A stretch of 64,000 nt of DNA from Sporichthyaceae bacterium (GCA_036269075.1 DATASX010000082.1:1-64000); one strand, 5' to 3'. Counted from the first letter of the stretch, positions 42,032 to 50,203 are shown. A program made the numbers and translations. The notes: generated from the sequence alone by a model not told the origin.

Positions 42032-43221
42032 CGTTCCTCCTCGACCGGGTACGGCCTGTGCAGGGTCCAGGGATCGGTCACCGTCGTCGATACCCGGGTC
42101 TCCACCGTAGTCGCGGCCGGACCAGGGCGATCGCGCAACCCGTCGCGCAACACCGCCGCGGCATCGGCCAGCCACGGCCACTCACTGGCCCAGTGCGCGA
42201 CGTCGACCAGCGCCGGGCCGCCGCCCTGCGTCGCCTCCGAGGCCGGGTGGTGCCGCAGGTCGGCGGTCAGGAACACATCGGCACCGATCGCCGCGGCCGC
42301 ACCGAGCAGCGAGTCGCCGGCGCCGCCGCAGACCGCCACCCGACGAATCGGGCGGTCCGGGTCGCCGGCCACGCGGATCCCGGCCGAGGTGGCGGGCAGT
42401 CCACGGGCCGCCCGGTCGACGAAGTCCGCGAGGGTCTCCGGGCGGTCCAGGTCGACGACCCGGCCGATGCCGCACCCCGAGGGCAGCGCGGCCAGCTCGA
42501 ACACATCGAAGGCCGGCTCCTCGTACGGGTGGGCGGCGCGCAGGGCCGCGACCACGGCGGCGCGGGCCGAGCGCGGCAGCACGGTCTCCAACCGGGTCTC
42601 GGCCACGGTCTCGATCGCACCCACCGAGCCGATGGCCGGGTTCGCGCCGGGCAACGGCCGGAACGTGCCGATGCCGGGTGCGCCGAACGCGCACCGGTCG
42701 TAGTCCCCGATGGCCCCGGCGCCCGCGGTGGCCAGCGCATCCAGGACCGCCTCGGCCGCGGCGTGCGGGACGAACGTGACCAGCTTGTCCAGCTCCGGTC
42801 CCGGCAGCGGGTCCAGCGGCCGACCGGCCGGCAGGCCGAGCGCGGCGGCCAGCGCGTCGGAGACGCCGGGGCGGGCGGAATCGGCGTTGGTGTGCGCGAC
42901 CAGCAACCCGCACCCGGCACCGAGCAGACGGTGCACCACGCGGCCCTTGGGCGTCGTGGCGGCGACCCCGTGGACCGGGCGCAGGAACAGCGGGTGGTGG
43001 GTCACCAACAACTCGGCACCCCACTCGAGCGCTTCGTCGACCACTGCCGCCACCGGGTCTACCGCGAACAACACCCGACGCACGAGCGTGTCCGGGTCGC
43101 CGCAGACCAGTCCGATCGCGTCCCAGGAGGCGGCCAGCGATGGGTCGTAACGGCCGGCGAGGATGCCGACGATCTCGCCGAGACGAGCCGGCGCGGCGTC
43201 GGCGGAGCTGCGGTCGGGCAC
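42028..43221 (-). CDS. Nif3-like dinuclear metal-centre protein
   Basis: A 397-residue Nif3/YqfO-type protein. Metal-ligand segments are ELLVTHHPLFLRPVHGV near the N-terminus (paired His), LLVAHTNADSARPGVSDALA, and the C-terminal DVFLTADLRHHPASEA and VDVAHWASEWPW. An inserted middle domain (residues about 130-250, TFVPHAAAEAVLDALATAGA) is the PII-like insert of long Nif3 forms. Often annotated as GTP cyclohydrolase I type 2 homologue, but activity is uncertain. GTG 43221. First gene of an operon of four with 4-bp overlaps (Nif3, zinc ribbon, RNase H/CobC, NUDIX). Confidence 0.92.
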   Translation of the reverse strand: MPDRSSADAAPARLGEIVGILAGRYDPSLAASWDAIGLVCGDPDTLVRRVLFAVDPVAAVVDEALEWGAELLVTHHPLFLRPVHGVAATTPKGRVVHRLLGAGCGLLVAHTNADSARPGVSDALAAALGLPAGRPLDPLPGPELDKLVTFVPHAAAEAVLDALATAGAGAIGDYDRCAFGAPGIGTFRPLPGANPAIGSVGAIETVAETRLETVLPRSARAAVVAALRAAHPYEEPAFDVFELAALPSGCGIGRVVDLDRPETLADFVDRAARGLPATSAGIRVAGDPDRPIRRVAVCGGAGDSLLGAAAAIGADVFLTADLRHHPASEATQGGGPALVDVAHWASEWPWLADAAAVLRDGLRDRPGPAATTVETRVSTTVTDPWTLHRPYPVEEER

Positions 43222-43255
43222 GCTCGGAGGCTATCGGGGCCGCGCCCGGGATCGA

Positions 43256-43540
43256 TCAGCCGACGGGGGTGACCTTGGAGCAGGTCTTGCCGTGGCAGGT
43301 CACGCTGGCGACGCCGGTGACGGTGTCCGAGCCGGCGGTTCCGGTCGAGGTGGGCAGGGTCTTGGCCAGCAGCAGGCCGCACAGGAGCAGCAGCAGGACC
43401 ATCCAGTTGAGCAGGGCCAGGCCCAACCCGACCGCGTCGTGGCGGGAGACGGTTGCCGGTGCGGACTCGATCGGCTGCCACACACGGCGCAGCAACAAAC
43501 GCTGGGTGCCGACTGGCCTGTCCAGACCAAGCACGACCAT
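43256..43540 (-). CDS. Small single-pass membrane protein
   Basis: A 94-residue protein with one membrane helix (LGLALLNWMVLLLLLCGLLL, residues about 38-58), a basic N-terminal part (RLLLRRVWQPIES) and a short exported tail with two cysteines (VTCHGKTCSKVTPVG). The Cys pair is probably oxidised outside the cell. The next exported protein with similar ending is at 48519. Function unknown. ATG 43540. Confidence 0.65.
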   Translation of the reverse strand: MVVLGLDRPVGTQRLLLRRVWQPIESAPATVSRHDAVGLGLALLNWMVLLLLLCGLLLAKTLPTSTGTAGSDTVTGVASVTCHGKTCSKVTPVG

Positions 43541-43686
43541 CAGCCCGCTCCCCTCTCGCCCGCCGCCGCTGCAGCGCGCAGTGGGACTGAGACGCGCCGT
43601 GGTGGGTGTTCGGTTCCGAGATACGGCAAATCCACCCAGGGCGTGCCGGATTCCCAGTTCGGTTCACCCGGACGCCGGGGGCGGTC

Positions 43687-43695
43687 GTCCGTTCG
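43687..43695 (+). promoter_or_regulatory. Recurrent GTCCGTTCG box
   Basis: Same 9-mer as at 14604 (and, inverted, at 14629, 18670 and 18851), here 124 bp before the small gene at 43819, within a 278-bp divergent gap that otherwise holds nothing recognisable. Confidence 0.4.
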
Positions 43696-43818
43696 GCCGA
43701 TGTCCACGGCTCTCCCAGTGCGAATCGCTTGTGCCCTCGAATTCCACCGAAGATTCGGAAACCACGGGGTGGGGAATTTACGTCGAAGGTGCAAAACATC
43801 GGCAAGGGAAGCGTGGGA

Positions 43819-44043
43819 ATGATCAGGTTGCTCGACCCCTTCGGGCTGGTCGCCGGGACGTGGGACCACATGGGCGCGTACAGCGGCGACGGCTTCGGGG
43901 CCCTGGTCGCGACGGAGCTCGTGATCTGCCTGCATTTGTTCGCGATCGCGGCGGTACTGCGTCCGTTCCGCGCCGCCGGCGTGGTCCGCGGCTTCGTCCA
44001 GTACGTCCGCGAGCGCGTGCCGCAGGCCCCACGACCGACCTGA
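43819..44043 (+). CDS. Short membrane-associated protein
   Basis: A 74-residue protein: IRLLDPFGLVAGTWDHMGAY, then a hydrophobic helix LVATELVICLHLFAIAAVL (about residues 30-48) and an amphipathic basic tail (VVRGFVQYVRERVPQAPR). ATG 43819 follows GGGAAGCGTGGGA. No family recognised; a single-pass membrane topology is likely. Confidence 0.55.
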   Translation: MIRLLDPFGLVAGTWDHMGAYSGDGFGALVATELVICLHLFAIAAVLRPFRAAGVVRGFVQYVRERVPQAPRPT

Positions 44044-44217
44044 TCGGCACCGGTCCGCAACCGGGCAATGCTTCTGACTGGCCGTCAGATCCGGTGGGAC
44101 GCCGACCCGGGCGCTCCGGCCGAGCGCGCGAGGCGCATCCGGAGTCGGGGGTCCGGTTCGCGCAGTTCAGTGCGATTCGTTCTTGAAACGGCGGCTGGAC
44201 CGTGCCAAGGTGAGCGT

Positions 44218-44234
44218 ACTTACCAACGGTAAGT
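44218..44234. promoter_or_regulatory. Perfect palindrome ACTTACC-AAC-GGTAAGT
   Basis: A 7-3-7 perfect inverted repeat 25 bp before the ATG of the secreted protein at 44260, overlapping the expected promoter/leader region. It is shaped like a TetR-family operator. The same TTACC/GGTAA half-sites occur at 28000-28017 with a 4-base spacer. No adjacent regulator gene explains it. Confidence 0.6.
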
Positions 44235-44259
44235 TACGCGACACCGGCAGGAGTCGACC

Positions 44260-45420
44260 ATGGCAAAGCACTCGTCACGTCGCCCCCGGACGGCAGCCGT
44301 GCGCAGGTCGCTGTCCGCGGTCGCGATAGCGGGACTGCTGCTCGGAGTGCCGGTGACCGCCGCCGCGGCCGGCGCCTCCTGCGGCGACTGGGGTTGCCCC
44401 GACGACCAGCCGCGCCTGTCGCGGCCCGTCCCGCCCGCCGAACCGGCCGGCGCCTGGGGGGACGAGGACTGGGACCACGACGGGATCCCGAACCGGTTGG
44501 ACAACTGCCCGCTGGTGCCCAACCCGGATCAGCAGCCAGCCGTGCGCCCGGCCGGCGCGGTGCTCGACCCGCTCGCCGTGCAGTGGAAAGCCGCCCACCC
44601 CAACTCCGGGTTCCGGACCGCGGACCAACTCGGCGAAGCCTGCTCGGACTGGAACGGCCACTGGCACCGAACCGAGGAGGCGCAGATCCTGGCGCCGGAG
44701 GCAGTCAAGCGCCAGTTGTTCGCTTGGGAGGGCGAGGGCGGCCCGATGTTCGGCCCGGACACGCTGGTCTACGGCGGCCCGGTGTGCACCGACATGAACG
44801 TCTGGCCGCGGATGGGCGAGTACTACTTCGGCTCGCCGGAGTACGAGTTCCCCACGCCTGCCGAGTTCGGCTGCCCGGACGGCGGTTTCAGCCGGCCCGG
44901 CCAGGATTTCGTCGCCGCCAACATCTGGGGCGGCAAGCGGCTGTTCACCCCGACTCAGGCCGGCGGCCAGATCACCAACCGGTTCTTCCCGTCGGTCTCG
45001 GAGAGCCCGGTCGCCGAGCCGATGCTGCCCTATGCGCCCGATCAATGGTTCCCGCACAAGCACCCGCAGACCGTGCTGGGCCACGTGATCCGCGGCCGCA
45101 GCTACGTCGACGGCCGACCGGCGATCATCCTGGACTGGCGGGCCAACTCCGGGGAGAACTTCGGCGGCTACCCCATCGCCAACACCGGGATGCCCGGGTT
45201 CGGCCAGTTCCTGGTCTACGACGAGTGCCGCGGCCTTCAGGAAGGCGTGTGGACGTGCAACGCCAACGCCGACATCGTGCGCTCGTCGACCGATCGCAAG
45301 CTGTTCCAGTTCGCCTGGATGATGTTCCAGAAGCTCGACCCGTCGATCCCGGGCTGGAAGGCCTGGGAGGCCGCCAACCCGCAGTGGAGCAACGCGACCG
45401 ATTACGGGTTCACCCGCTGA
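44260..45420 (+). CDS. Secreted protein with thrombospondin-3-like calcium motif
   Basis: A 386-residue exported protein. Signal peptide RRSLSAVAIAGLLLGVPVTA with cleavage near AAAAGA (residue about 38). DEDWDHDGIPNRLDNCPLVP (residues about 68-87) is a single thrombospondin type-3-like calcium-binding repeat (D-x-D-x-D-G-x-x-N-x-x-D-N-C). The remaining 280 residues have many Trp and Cys and segments such as GGKRLFTPTQAGGQITNRFF and PAIILDWRANSGENFGGYP, which look like a folded extracellular domain I cannot name. GGCAGGAG precedes ATG 44260, and a perfect palindrome lies just upstream. Confidence 0.85.
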   Translation: MAKHSSRRPRTAAVRRSLSAVAIAGLLLGVPVTAAAAGASCGDWGCPDDQPRLSRPVPPAEPAGAWGDEDWDHDGIPNRLDNCPLVPNPDQQPAVRPAGAVLDPLAVQWKAAHPNSGFRTADQLGEACSDWNGHWHRTEEAQILAPEAVKRQLFAWEGEGGPMFGPDTLVYGGPVCTDMNVWPRMGEYYFGSPEYEFPTPAEFGCPDGGFSRPGQDFVAANIWGGKRLFTPTQAGGQITNRFFPSVSESPVAEPMLPYAPDQWFPHKHPQTVLGHVIRGRSYVDGRPAIILDWRANSGENFGGYPIANTGMPGFGQFLVYDECRGLQEGVWTCNANADIVRSSTDRKLFQFAWMMFQKLDPSIPGWKAWEAANPQWSNATDYGFTR

Positions 45421-45427
45421 GGATCCC

Positions 45428-45808
45428 TCAGCCCATCAGCGGGCGCGGGTCGAAGTAGTCGCGCCAGGCGGCGATCTTGCCGTCGCGCACGACCAGCACC
45501 CCGGCCAACGGGATCGAGGCGAAGACCTCGCCGGCCGCGTTCAGCAGGTGATCGATCCGCTCGGTCACGACGGTGGTGCCCGTCACGGCGGCCGCGATCA
45601 TCTCCACGCGCAGGCCGACGAAGCCGGAGGCCTGGTTGAACCCGTCCCAGAAGCCCAGACAGGCCGCCTTGCCCTCACACGTCGGAAATCCGCTGTTCAT
45701 CCATACGCAGTCCTCGGTGATCGACTCGCCGAAGGCCAGCCGGCTCTTCTCGAAGTCGGCCACGTCCAGGCGCGCGAAGAAATCGGCTACGACCAGCTCA
45801 GCATTCAC
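45428..45808 (-). CDS. Limonene-epoxide-hydrolase/SnoaL-like protein
   Basis: A 126-residue cone-shaped alpha+beta barrel (NTF2-like) protein: AELVVADFFARLDVADFEKS, ITEDCVWMNSGFPTCEGKAA, and the family ending IPLAGVLVVRDGKIAAWRDY with FDPRPL. The closest pattern is limonene-1,2-epoxide hydrolase (R-I-D-H-L and D-G-K-I-x-x-W-R-D-Y-F-D), which opens epoxides using an Asp-Arg-Asp set; the Arg and Asp in TERIDHLL and WRDYFD are present. GTG 45808 is preferred because AAGGAG lies seven bases upstream. Physiological substrate unknown. Confidence 0.85.
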   Translation of the reverse strand: MNAELVVADFFARLDVADFEKSRLAFGESITEDCVWMNSGFPTCEGKAACLGFWDGFNQASGFVGLRVEMIAAAVTGTTVVTERIDHLLNAAGEVFASIPLAGVLVVRDGKIAAWRDYFDPRPLMG

Positions 45809-45844
45809 CGCGAAACTCCTTGCTCGTAAGGGAAATCCGCCCAC

Positions 45845-47551
45845 TCAGCCAATTCGGGGTCCGAGTGCCTCTCGGGCCTCCAGCGCGTGGACGGCGACCT
45901 GCATGGCAAATCTGGTGGCCGGGTCCGACAGGTCGTGCCCGGTGATGTCGACGATGCGCTGCAGGCGGTACTTCACGGTGCTCTCGTGCAGGTGCAGCAC
46001 TCCCGCAGTGCCGGTGATCGAGGCTCCGGAGTTGAAGTAACTGCGTAGTGTCCCGACCAGGTCGGCCGCCGCGTGGTTGCGGCTGCCGTACTGGATCAGC
46101 GCGCCGAGCCACTCCTCGATGTAGTCGTCCAGGTCGCCGGCGTCGTTGTTCAGCGCCAGCAGCCGATGGATGCCGAGATCGTCGAAGCACACCAGTTCCC
46201 GGTCGGTGTGCTCAGTCAGAGCGGCGGCCTGTCGGGCGTGCCGCAGGCTGGTCGGGAACTGCGGGACGCTCCGGCACAAGCTGCCGACGGCCACCCGCCA
46301 CGGTCCGACACCGGCCTCGGTCCGCAGCTCCTTGAGGCTGTCGGTCCAGGACAGCGCAGCTGGGGCCAGGCAGATCAGCTCACGTCCGCGCACGACGGAC
46401 AGGACCGATTCGGCGTGCCGGCCGAGCAGCCGTCCGATGGCGCTGCGCAGCGACTCGAGGGACACCGGGTCGGCCTGCGGGCAGGCCGGGCGCAGCAGGA
46501 CCACCCGACGAGGCGCGTCCAGGTCGACGCTGAGTGCCTCGGCCCGGGCCCGGGCCACCGCCTCCGGCATGCCCAGCAGCAGCTCGTCGACCAGATCCGC
46601 ACGCAGTTGGCGCTCGGCCGCGGACAACTTCGCCGATCGGGCCAGTTCGACGGCGGCGATCGCGGCGGCGTACTCGAGCACCAGCGCCTCGTAGTCGCCT
46701 GCAGTTCGGCCCGGGTCGGCCAGTTGCAGCAGTGCGGCGGCAGGCGTGCGGCGCCCGACCAGGGCGACCAACTGGTCGCCGTCGCGCACCGAACGGGGCT
46801 CGCGGCGCAGCCGCTCGACGAGCCGCTCGCGGGCCCGTGGGGAGCGTGCGACTTGGCCGGACCAGTCGCCGGTGGCCGGATCCAGAGTCCCGTCGCCGAC
46901 GTCCAGGGCCACCGGATGCCCGGTCAGCTCCCCCACCGCCGCGGTGATCGCCGCGACGTCGCCGTCGGCGGCCACCGTGATCAGCCGCTCGTGCATGTGC
47001 AGGATCCGGCCGACCCGGTCGACCTTGTCGGCCAGGCTCGAGTTGACCACGGCGAGCTCGTCGGCCAGCGCCAGTTCCCGGGCGTGCCGGCGAGCGTTGT
47101 CCAGAGCGACGGCCAACTGCTGGGCCAGGACCTGGACGGCGAACAGTGCATCGTCGTCGGGCTCGGCCGGGCCCACGACCACCAGGTGGCCCAGCGCGAG
47201 CCGCAGGCTGCGCACCGGCACCGCCCAGCCGGCCGTCGCGCCGGCCAACCGCACCGGCAGGCCCTCGGCGTCGGCAGCCGGCACGGCGGCCAGCGCCGCG
47301 TCGCTCGGCGGGCCCGGGATCCAGCCGCCCTCGGTCAGGTGCAGGTGGACGTCGTCGCAGGCCAGCAGCGTGGGCACGGTGGCCAGGGCGAGTTCGACGA
47401 TGTCCCGCTCCGGGCGCTCGGTCATCAGCATCGAGAGCAGGGTGAGCTTGTGCAGGTCCGTGCACGCCATCCCGGGTGGCGCCGCGCCGGAACGGGCCAG
47501 CTCCACCAGGCGCGGGTCACCGGAGAAACCGGCCGTGCCGGTGTCGAGCAT
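45845..47551 (-). CDS. PucR-family regulator with GAF-like sensor
   Basis: A 568-residue regulator. The N-terminal half is a GAF-like domain (ERDIVELALATVPTLLACDD to AVQVLAQQLAVALDNARRH). The middle is a GGDEF-like fold region (APRRVVLLRPACPQADPVSL). The C-terminus has the PucR helix-turn-helix (LVGTLRSYFNSGASITGTAG followed by VLHLHESTVKYRLQRIVDIT). PucR proteins activate catabolic operons in response to small ligands. ATG 47551 is used, but a TTG overlapping the stop of the MEDS gene (47593, TTGA) is equally possible and would imply coupling. Confidence 0.88.
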   Translation of the reverse strand: MLDTGTAGFSGDPRLVELARSGAAPPGMACTDLHKLTLLSMLMTERPERDIVELALATVPTLLACDDVHLHLTEGGWIPGPPSDAALAAVPAADAEGLPVRLAGATAGWAVPVRSLRLALGHLVVVGPAEPDDDALFAVQVLAQQLAVALDNARRHARELALADELAVVNSSLADKVDRVGRILHMHERLITVAADGDVAAITAAVGELTGHPVALDVGDGTLDPATGDWSGQVARSPRARERLVERLRREPRSVRDGDQLVALVGRRTPAAALLQLADPGRTAGDYEALVLEYAAAIAAVELARSAKLSAAERQLRADLVDELLLGMPEAVARARAEALSVDLDAPRRVVLLRPACPQADPVSLESLRSAIGRLLGRHAESVLSVVRGRELICLAPAALSWTDSLKELRTEAGVGPWRVAVGSLCRSVPQFPTSLRHARQAAALTEHTDRELVCFDDLGIHRLLALNNDAGDLDDYIEEWLGALIQYGSRNHAAADLVGTLRSYFNSGASITGTAGVLHLHESTVKYRLQRIVDITGHDLSDPATRFAMQVAVHALEAREALGPRIG

Positions 47552-47589
47552 GTGGGGCGCTCCGTGCTCGGCCGAGAGTGGGTACCTGG

Positions 47590-48225
47590 TCAACCGGTTC
47601 CACCGGCGGGGCCGCCGGGGTCCGGCAACGGCAAGGGCCGCAGGTCCTCGTCGTCGTAGAACGGACTGTTCCAGACCTGACCGGAAACCACCAGACGAGG
47701 ATGGGCCCGCATCACGTTCACGACCTCGGCGGCCGGCAGCCGGGCCAAGTCGTAGAAGCAGGCCAGGCTGTGCCGGGAGGTGGGGGCCAGCAGGTTCAAC
47801 GTCGACTCGTAGCGGAACAGGTCCTGATACCCGGCCGGGTCGAGGTCGTCCACCCAGTCCAGCACCCCGGCGATGCACCCCCGCGGTTCTGTGCTGCCGA
47901 TCGGGGACTGGGCGGCCAGCTCGGCCAGCCAGCCGAGCATGAACTCCCCGGAGAACCGTCCGTCGTGCAGGTAGGAGCCGACGGTCGGGACCACGTCGAC
48001 CCCCGCGGCGGGGTCACCGCCGGTCCGGCGGGCCACCCGCGCGCGCAGCTCCTCGGGCGCCTCGGCGGTCACGCACACCGCGTTCTCACCCCGGCGGACA
48101 GCCCCGGCGAGGTAGGTGGCAAGCAGGTTCTGCCGCTCGCCCGGATCGGCGCACAGCACAGCGAAGTGCGCGCCCTCGCCCGGTGAGTCCAGGTCCGAGG
48201 GCGGTTGCCCGACGGGAACAGTCAT
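47590..48225 (-). CDS. MEDS (DcmR sensory) domain protein
   Basis: A 211-residue protein matching the MEDS domain, first described in the dichloromethane regulator DcmR and methanogen sensors: HFAVLCADPGERQNLLATYL and AGAVRRGENAVCVTAEAPEE, then FSGEFMLGWLAELAAQSP, DLFRYESTLNLLAPTSRHS and ACFYDLARLPAAEVVNVMRA, the last with the C-x-Y-D stretch typical of the family. Stand-alone MEDS proteins often act with anti-sigma or PucR/GAF regulators. Directly upstream of the PucR gene on the same strand, so the two probably form one sensing unit. Confidence 0.86.
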   Translation of the reverse strand: MTVPVGQPPSDLDSPGEGAHFAVLCADPGERQNLLATYLAGAVRRGENAVCVTAEAPEELRARVARRTGGDPAAGVDVVPTVGSYLHDGRFSGEFMLGWLAELAAQSPIGSTEPRGCIAGVLDWVDDLDPAGYQDLFRYESTLNLLAPTSRHSLACFYDLARLPAAEVVNVMRAHPRLVVSGQVWNSPFYDDEDLRPLPLPDPGGPAGGTG

Positions 48226-48518
48226 CTTCCGGCGCCTCCCCGCCGAAAACTAGCTGCCGCCGGGGGTTCGCGCCTCGTCCTGCGGGACGAGAGCCGTCGA
48301 CCCGGTTCCCCTGCCGGGCCGGGATCCGCCGCGCTCAGCCGCCCCGGCGCACCCGGACGACCACGGACGCGCCGGCCGTGGGGACCCTGCCAAGGGAATA
48401 GCCGGATGATCTGAGCCGGTTCGAGTACGTCCGGTCATGGGTTGCGCCGCTCGGACCGGCGCCGTTGGGGTCGTTGGACACGCGGCAGTCGTGCTGGTGA
48501 CGGGGCGGCGGGAGCGGT
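48226..48518. other. Intergenic region, nothing recognised
   Basis: The 293 bp between the divergent MEDS gene and the short gene at 48519 contain no coherent frame. GGGAG just upstream of 48519 is a ribosome site. CGGCTATTCCCTTGGC-type hairpins are weak. Confidence 0.4.
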
Positions 48519-48692
48519 ATGCGGGTGAACGTGGGGGTCACGGTCACCAGCGCAGTGGTTTCCGCCTTGTGCATGTGCTTGGCGTGGGAGCTCGCCAGGA
48601 CCGTGCCGACGGTCACCGTGCAGACGTTCCCAGTGACGCTGTCGCAGCCGGTCCAAGAGGTGAACACCGATCCGGCGGCCGGCGGCTACTGA
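48519..48692 (+). CDS. Short exported or membrane-anchored protein
   Basis: A 57-residue protein beginning RVNVGVTVTSAVVSALCMCL (hydrophobic N-terminal helix) and continuing WELARTVPTVTVQTFPVTLS and QPVQEVNTDPAAGGY. CGGGAGCGGT places a ribosome site five bases before ATG 48519. Its codon bias is strong, while the antisense frames are noise. The tail lies outside the membrane and is Thr/Val-rich. It ends 7 bp into the convergent VapC gene. Function unknown. Confidence 0.6.
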   Translation: MRVNVGVTVTSAVVSALCMCLAWELARTVPTVTVQTFPVTLSQPVQEVNTDPAAGGY

Positions 48693-49084
48693 GGCGGTCG
48701 GAGAACGCGTACGTCGACACCGATCTGGCGAGCTGCGGCCAGCTTGCCGTCGACGGTGATCAGCGGGACCTCCAGCGCTTGCGCAAGCACTACATACGCC
48801 GCGTCGTAGACCGTGAAGTTTTCCCTCAGGTCCAGGACATCGCGGATCATGGCTGACAACGGATACCGCTCGATGTGCAGCGCGGTGAAGTCCTCGGTCG
48901 CATCCTCGAGTTGTTCCTCGGCAAGTTTCCCACCGAGCAGATGACCCCGCAGCGCGCTCGCCACCTCGTAATCGATCAGCGAGGGCGCGTGCAGATCGCT
49001 GCCCGCAATGAGGGCCAGCAACTCCGGGTTGGCCGGATCGTCAACAAGCGCGTCGACCATCGCTGACGACTCGATGACGATCAC
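48686..49084 (-). CDS. vapC: VapC-type PIN-domain toxin
   Basis: A 132-residue PIN ribonuclease toxin, MIVIESSAMVDALVDD at the N-terminus, with acidic positions E5, E40 (IDYEVASALRGHLLGG), D94 (VYDAAYVVLAQ) and D112 (ITVDGKLAAA). Position 5 is normally Asp (V-V-D-A/S-S); Glu there is unusual and might weaken metal binding. FitB/VapC type. GTG 49084 overlaps the vapB stop by 4 bp, the usual coupling in VapBC modules. Confidence 0.9.
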   Translation of the reverse strand: MIVIESSAMVDALVDDPANPELLALIAGSDLHAPSLIDYEVASALRGHLLGGKLAEEQLEDATEDFTALHIERYPLSAMIRDVLDLRENFTVYDAAYVVLAQALEVPLITVDGKLAAARQIGVDVRVLRPPQ

Positions 49085-49314
49085 GAAGCCTCGCGGGTCC
49101 GGCGGATCTCCGCCACAGTGTCGGCGACCGTTGGCCCACCGCGCCGGTTACGCCGGGCCAGTCGCTCGACGATCTCTGCGTTGGTCGGTACGGCCGCGAT
49201 CCTGTCCAGTTCGCCGCGTAGGTAAGCGCTGAGCGTGAGGCCGCGTTCGGCGGCGCGCGCCTTGAGCGCTCGCAGCGTGACCTCGGGGACATCGCGTACC
49301 TGGACGAGTGGCAT
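49081..49314 (-). CDS. vapB: VapB-type antitoxin (FitA-like ribbon-helix-helix)
   Basis: A 77-residue antitoxin: MPLVQVRDVPEVTLRALKAR then AAERGLTLSAYLRGELDRIA, the FitA-type ribbon-helix-helix that binds operator DNA as a dimer. The C-terminal tail (IVERLARRNRRGGPTVADTV) wraps the toxin. ATG 49314 is followed upstream by an operator-like array of TATGC/GCATA repeats. The gene overlaps vapC by 4 bp. Confidence 0.9.
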   Translation of the reverse strand: MPLVQVRDVPEVTLRALKARAAERGLTLSAYLRGELDRIAAVPTNAEIVERLARRNRRGGPTVADTVAEIRRTREAS

Positions 49315-49323
49315 GCACCGAGA

Positions 49324-49359
49324 GTATGCGTTTCGATGCAGGACATGCAATCTGCATAC
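49324..49359. promoter_or_regulatory. vapBC operator: GTATGC ... GCATAC array
   Basis: GTATGC (49324-49329) and its inverted partner GCATAC (49354-49359) flank two ATGCA steps (49336-49340 and 49345-49349), giving a symmetric array 10-45 bp before vapB. This is the expected autoregulatory site of a FitA/VapB-type complex. The remaining 224 bp up to 49583 hold nothing recognisable. Confidence 0.65.
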
Positions 49360-49583
49360 ACTGTCAAGGGTGAGCCGTTCCCGAGTCGGTCCCGGCGGTT
49401 CGCCTCGCCCGACGGGGGCGCGGCGGTACTGGGTTCCGAGAAGTACAGCGCCCGAAAGGGAGGACCGCGAGTCGCGCAAGTCTCGGTTGTCGGACGTGCC
49501 AAGCCACGCTTGCGTGCCTGCAGCAACCACCGCGGTTTCGGTGTGCCGGTCCTGGAGTTGCAGGGGTGCAGCGGGCGCGCGGG

Positions 49584-50051
49584 TCAGGCCTCGCCGGCCG
49601 GCTCCAACAACTTCTCGGCCGGGTCCTCGGCCGGGGCCGCCGGCGAGGTCTCCGGCGCCGACTCGGCCACCGCCCGGCGTGCGGAGCGCCACTGGCGGGC
49701 GTACGACGCGGCGCTGGTGCCGCCGTGCACGCGCTGTGCCAGCCGCGAGGCCCGTACCGGCACCCGGCTGGCCTCCCGCCGGCGCCGGGCCTCCTTCAGG
49801 AACGACGTCGCCGCGGTGTAGGCGTCCAGTCGCGCCGGGGCCGGACCCCAGTACGGGGTCAGCCCGAGCGCGCCGAGTCGGCCGTCGCGCTCGGCGACGT
49901 CCCGTGGCAGCTTGGCCGACACCGTGGCGGCCTCGAACAACGCGACCCGCTCCACGTTCACTGCACGGAAGTCTCTGCACGCCTCCGCGAGGTGCCGCAG
50001 CACGTCGGCGTCGAGCGTGTTCCCCGGTAGCGGTACGTCGGTCGTGGCCAT
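49584..50051 (-). CDS. Unknown helical protein
   Basis: A 155-residue protein, mostly helical: ADVLRHLAEACRDFRAVNVE then RVALFEAATVSAKLPRDVAE, a short LTPYWGPAPARLDAYTAATS and an Arg/Ala-rich tail ending in acidic Pro/Ala repeats (PAAPAEDPAEKLLEPAGEA). GGGGAGG six bases before ATG 50051 fixes the start, against a longer frame. No family recognised; a cytoplasmic structural or scaffold role is conceivable but not shown. Confidence 0.7.
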   Translation of the reverse strand: MATTDVPLPGNTLDADVLRHLAEACRDFRAVNVERVALFEAATVSAKLPRDVAERDGRLGALGLTPYWGPAPARLDAYTAATSFLKEARRRREASRVPVRASRLAQRVHGGTSAASYARQWRSARRAVAESAPETSPAAPAEDPAEKLLEPAGEA

Positions 50052-50203
50052 CAAGAACCTCCCCATGAGCTGATTCATCAACCCCCGAGATACCCCGGTC
50101 GGTTCAGCCCATTCGCTGCGATACCGGAGCCGGGCCGCGACCGTGCGCGGGTTCGGACCGGCGCCGGCCGGGCAGACTCTCGCGAGGTGCGTGAGCAGGA
50201 GAG

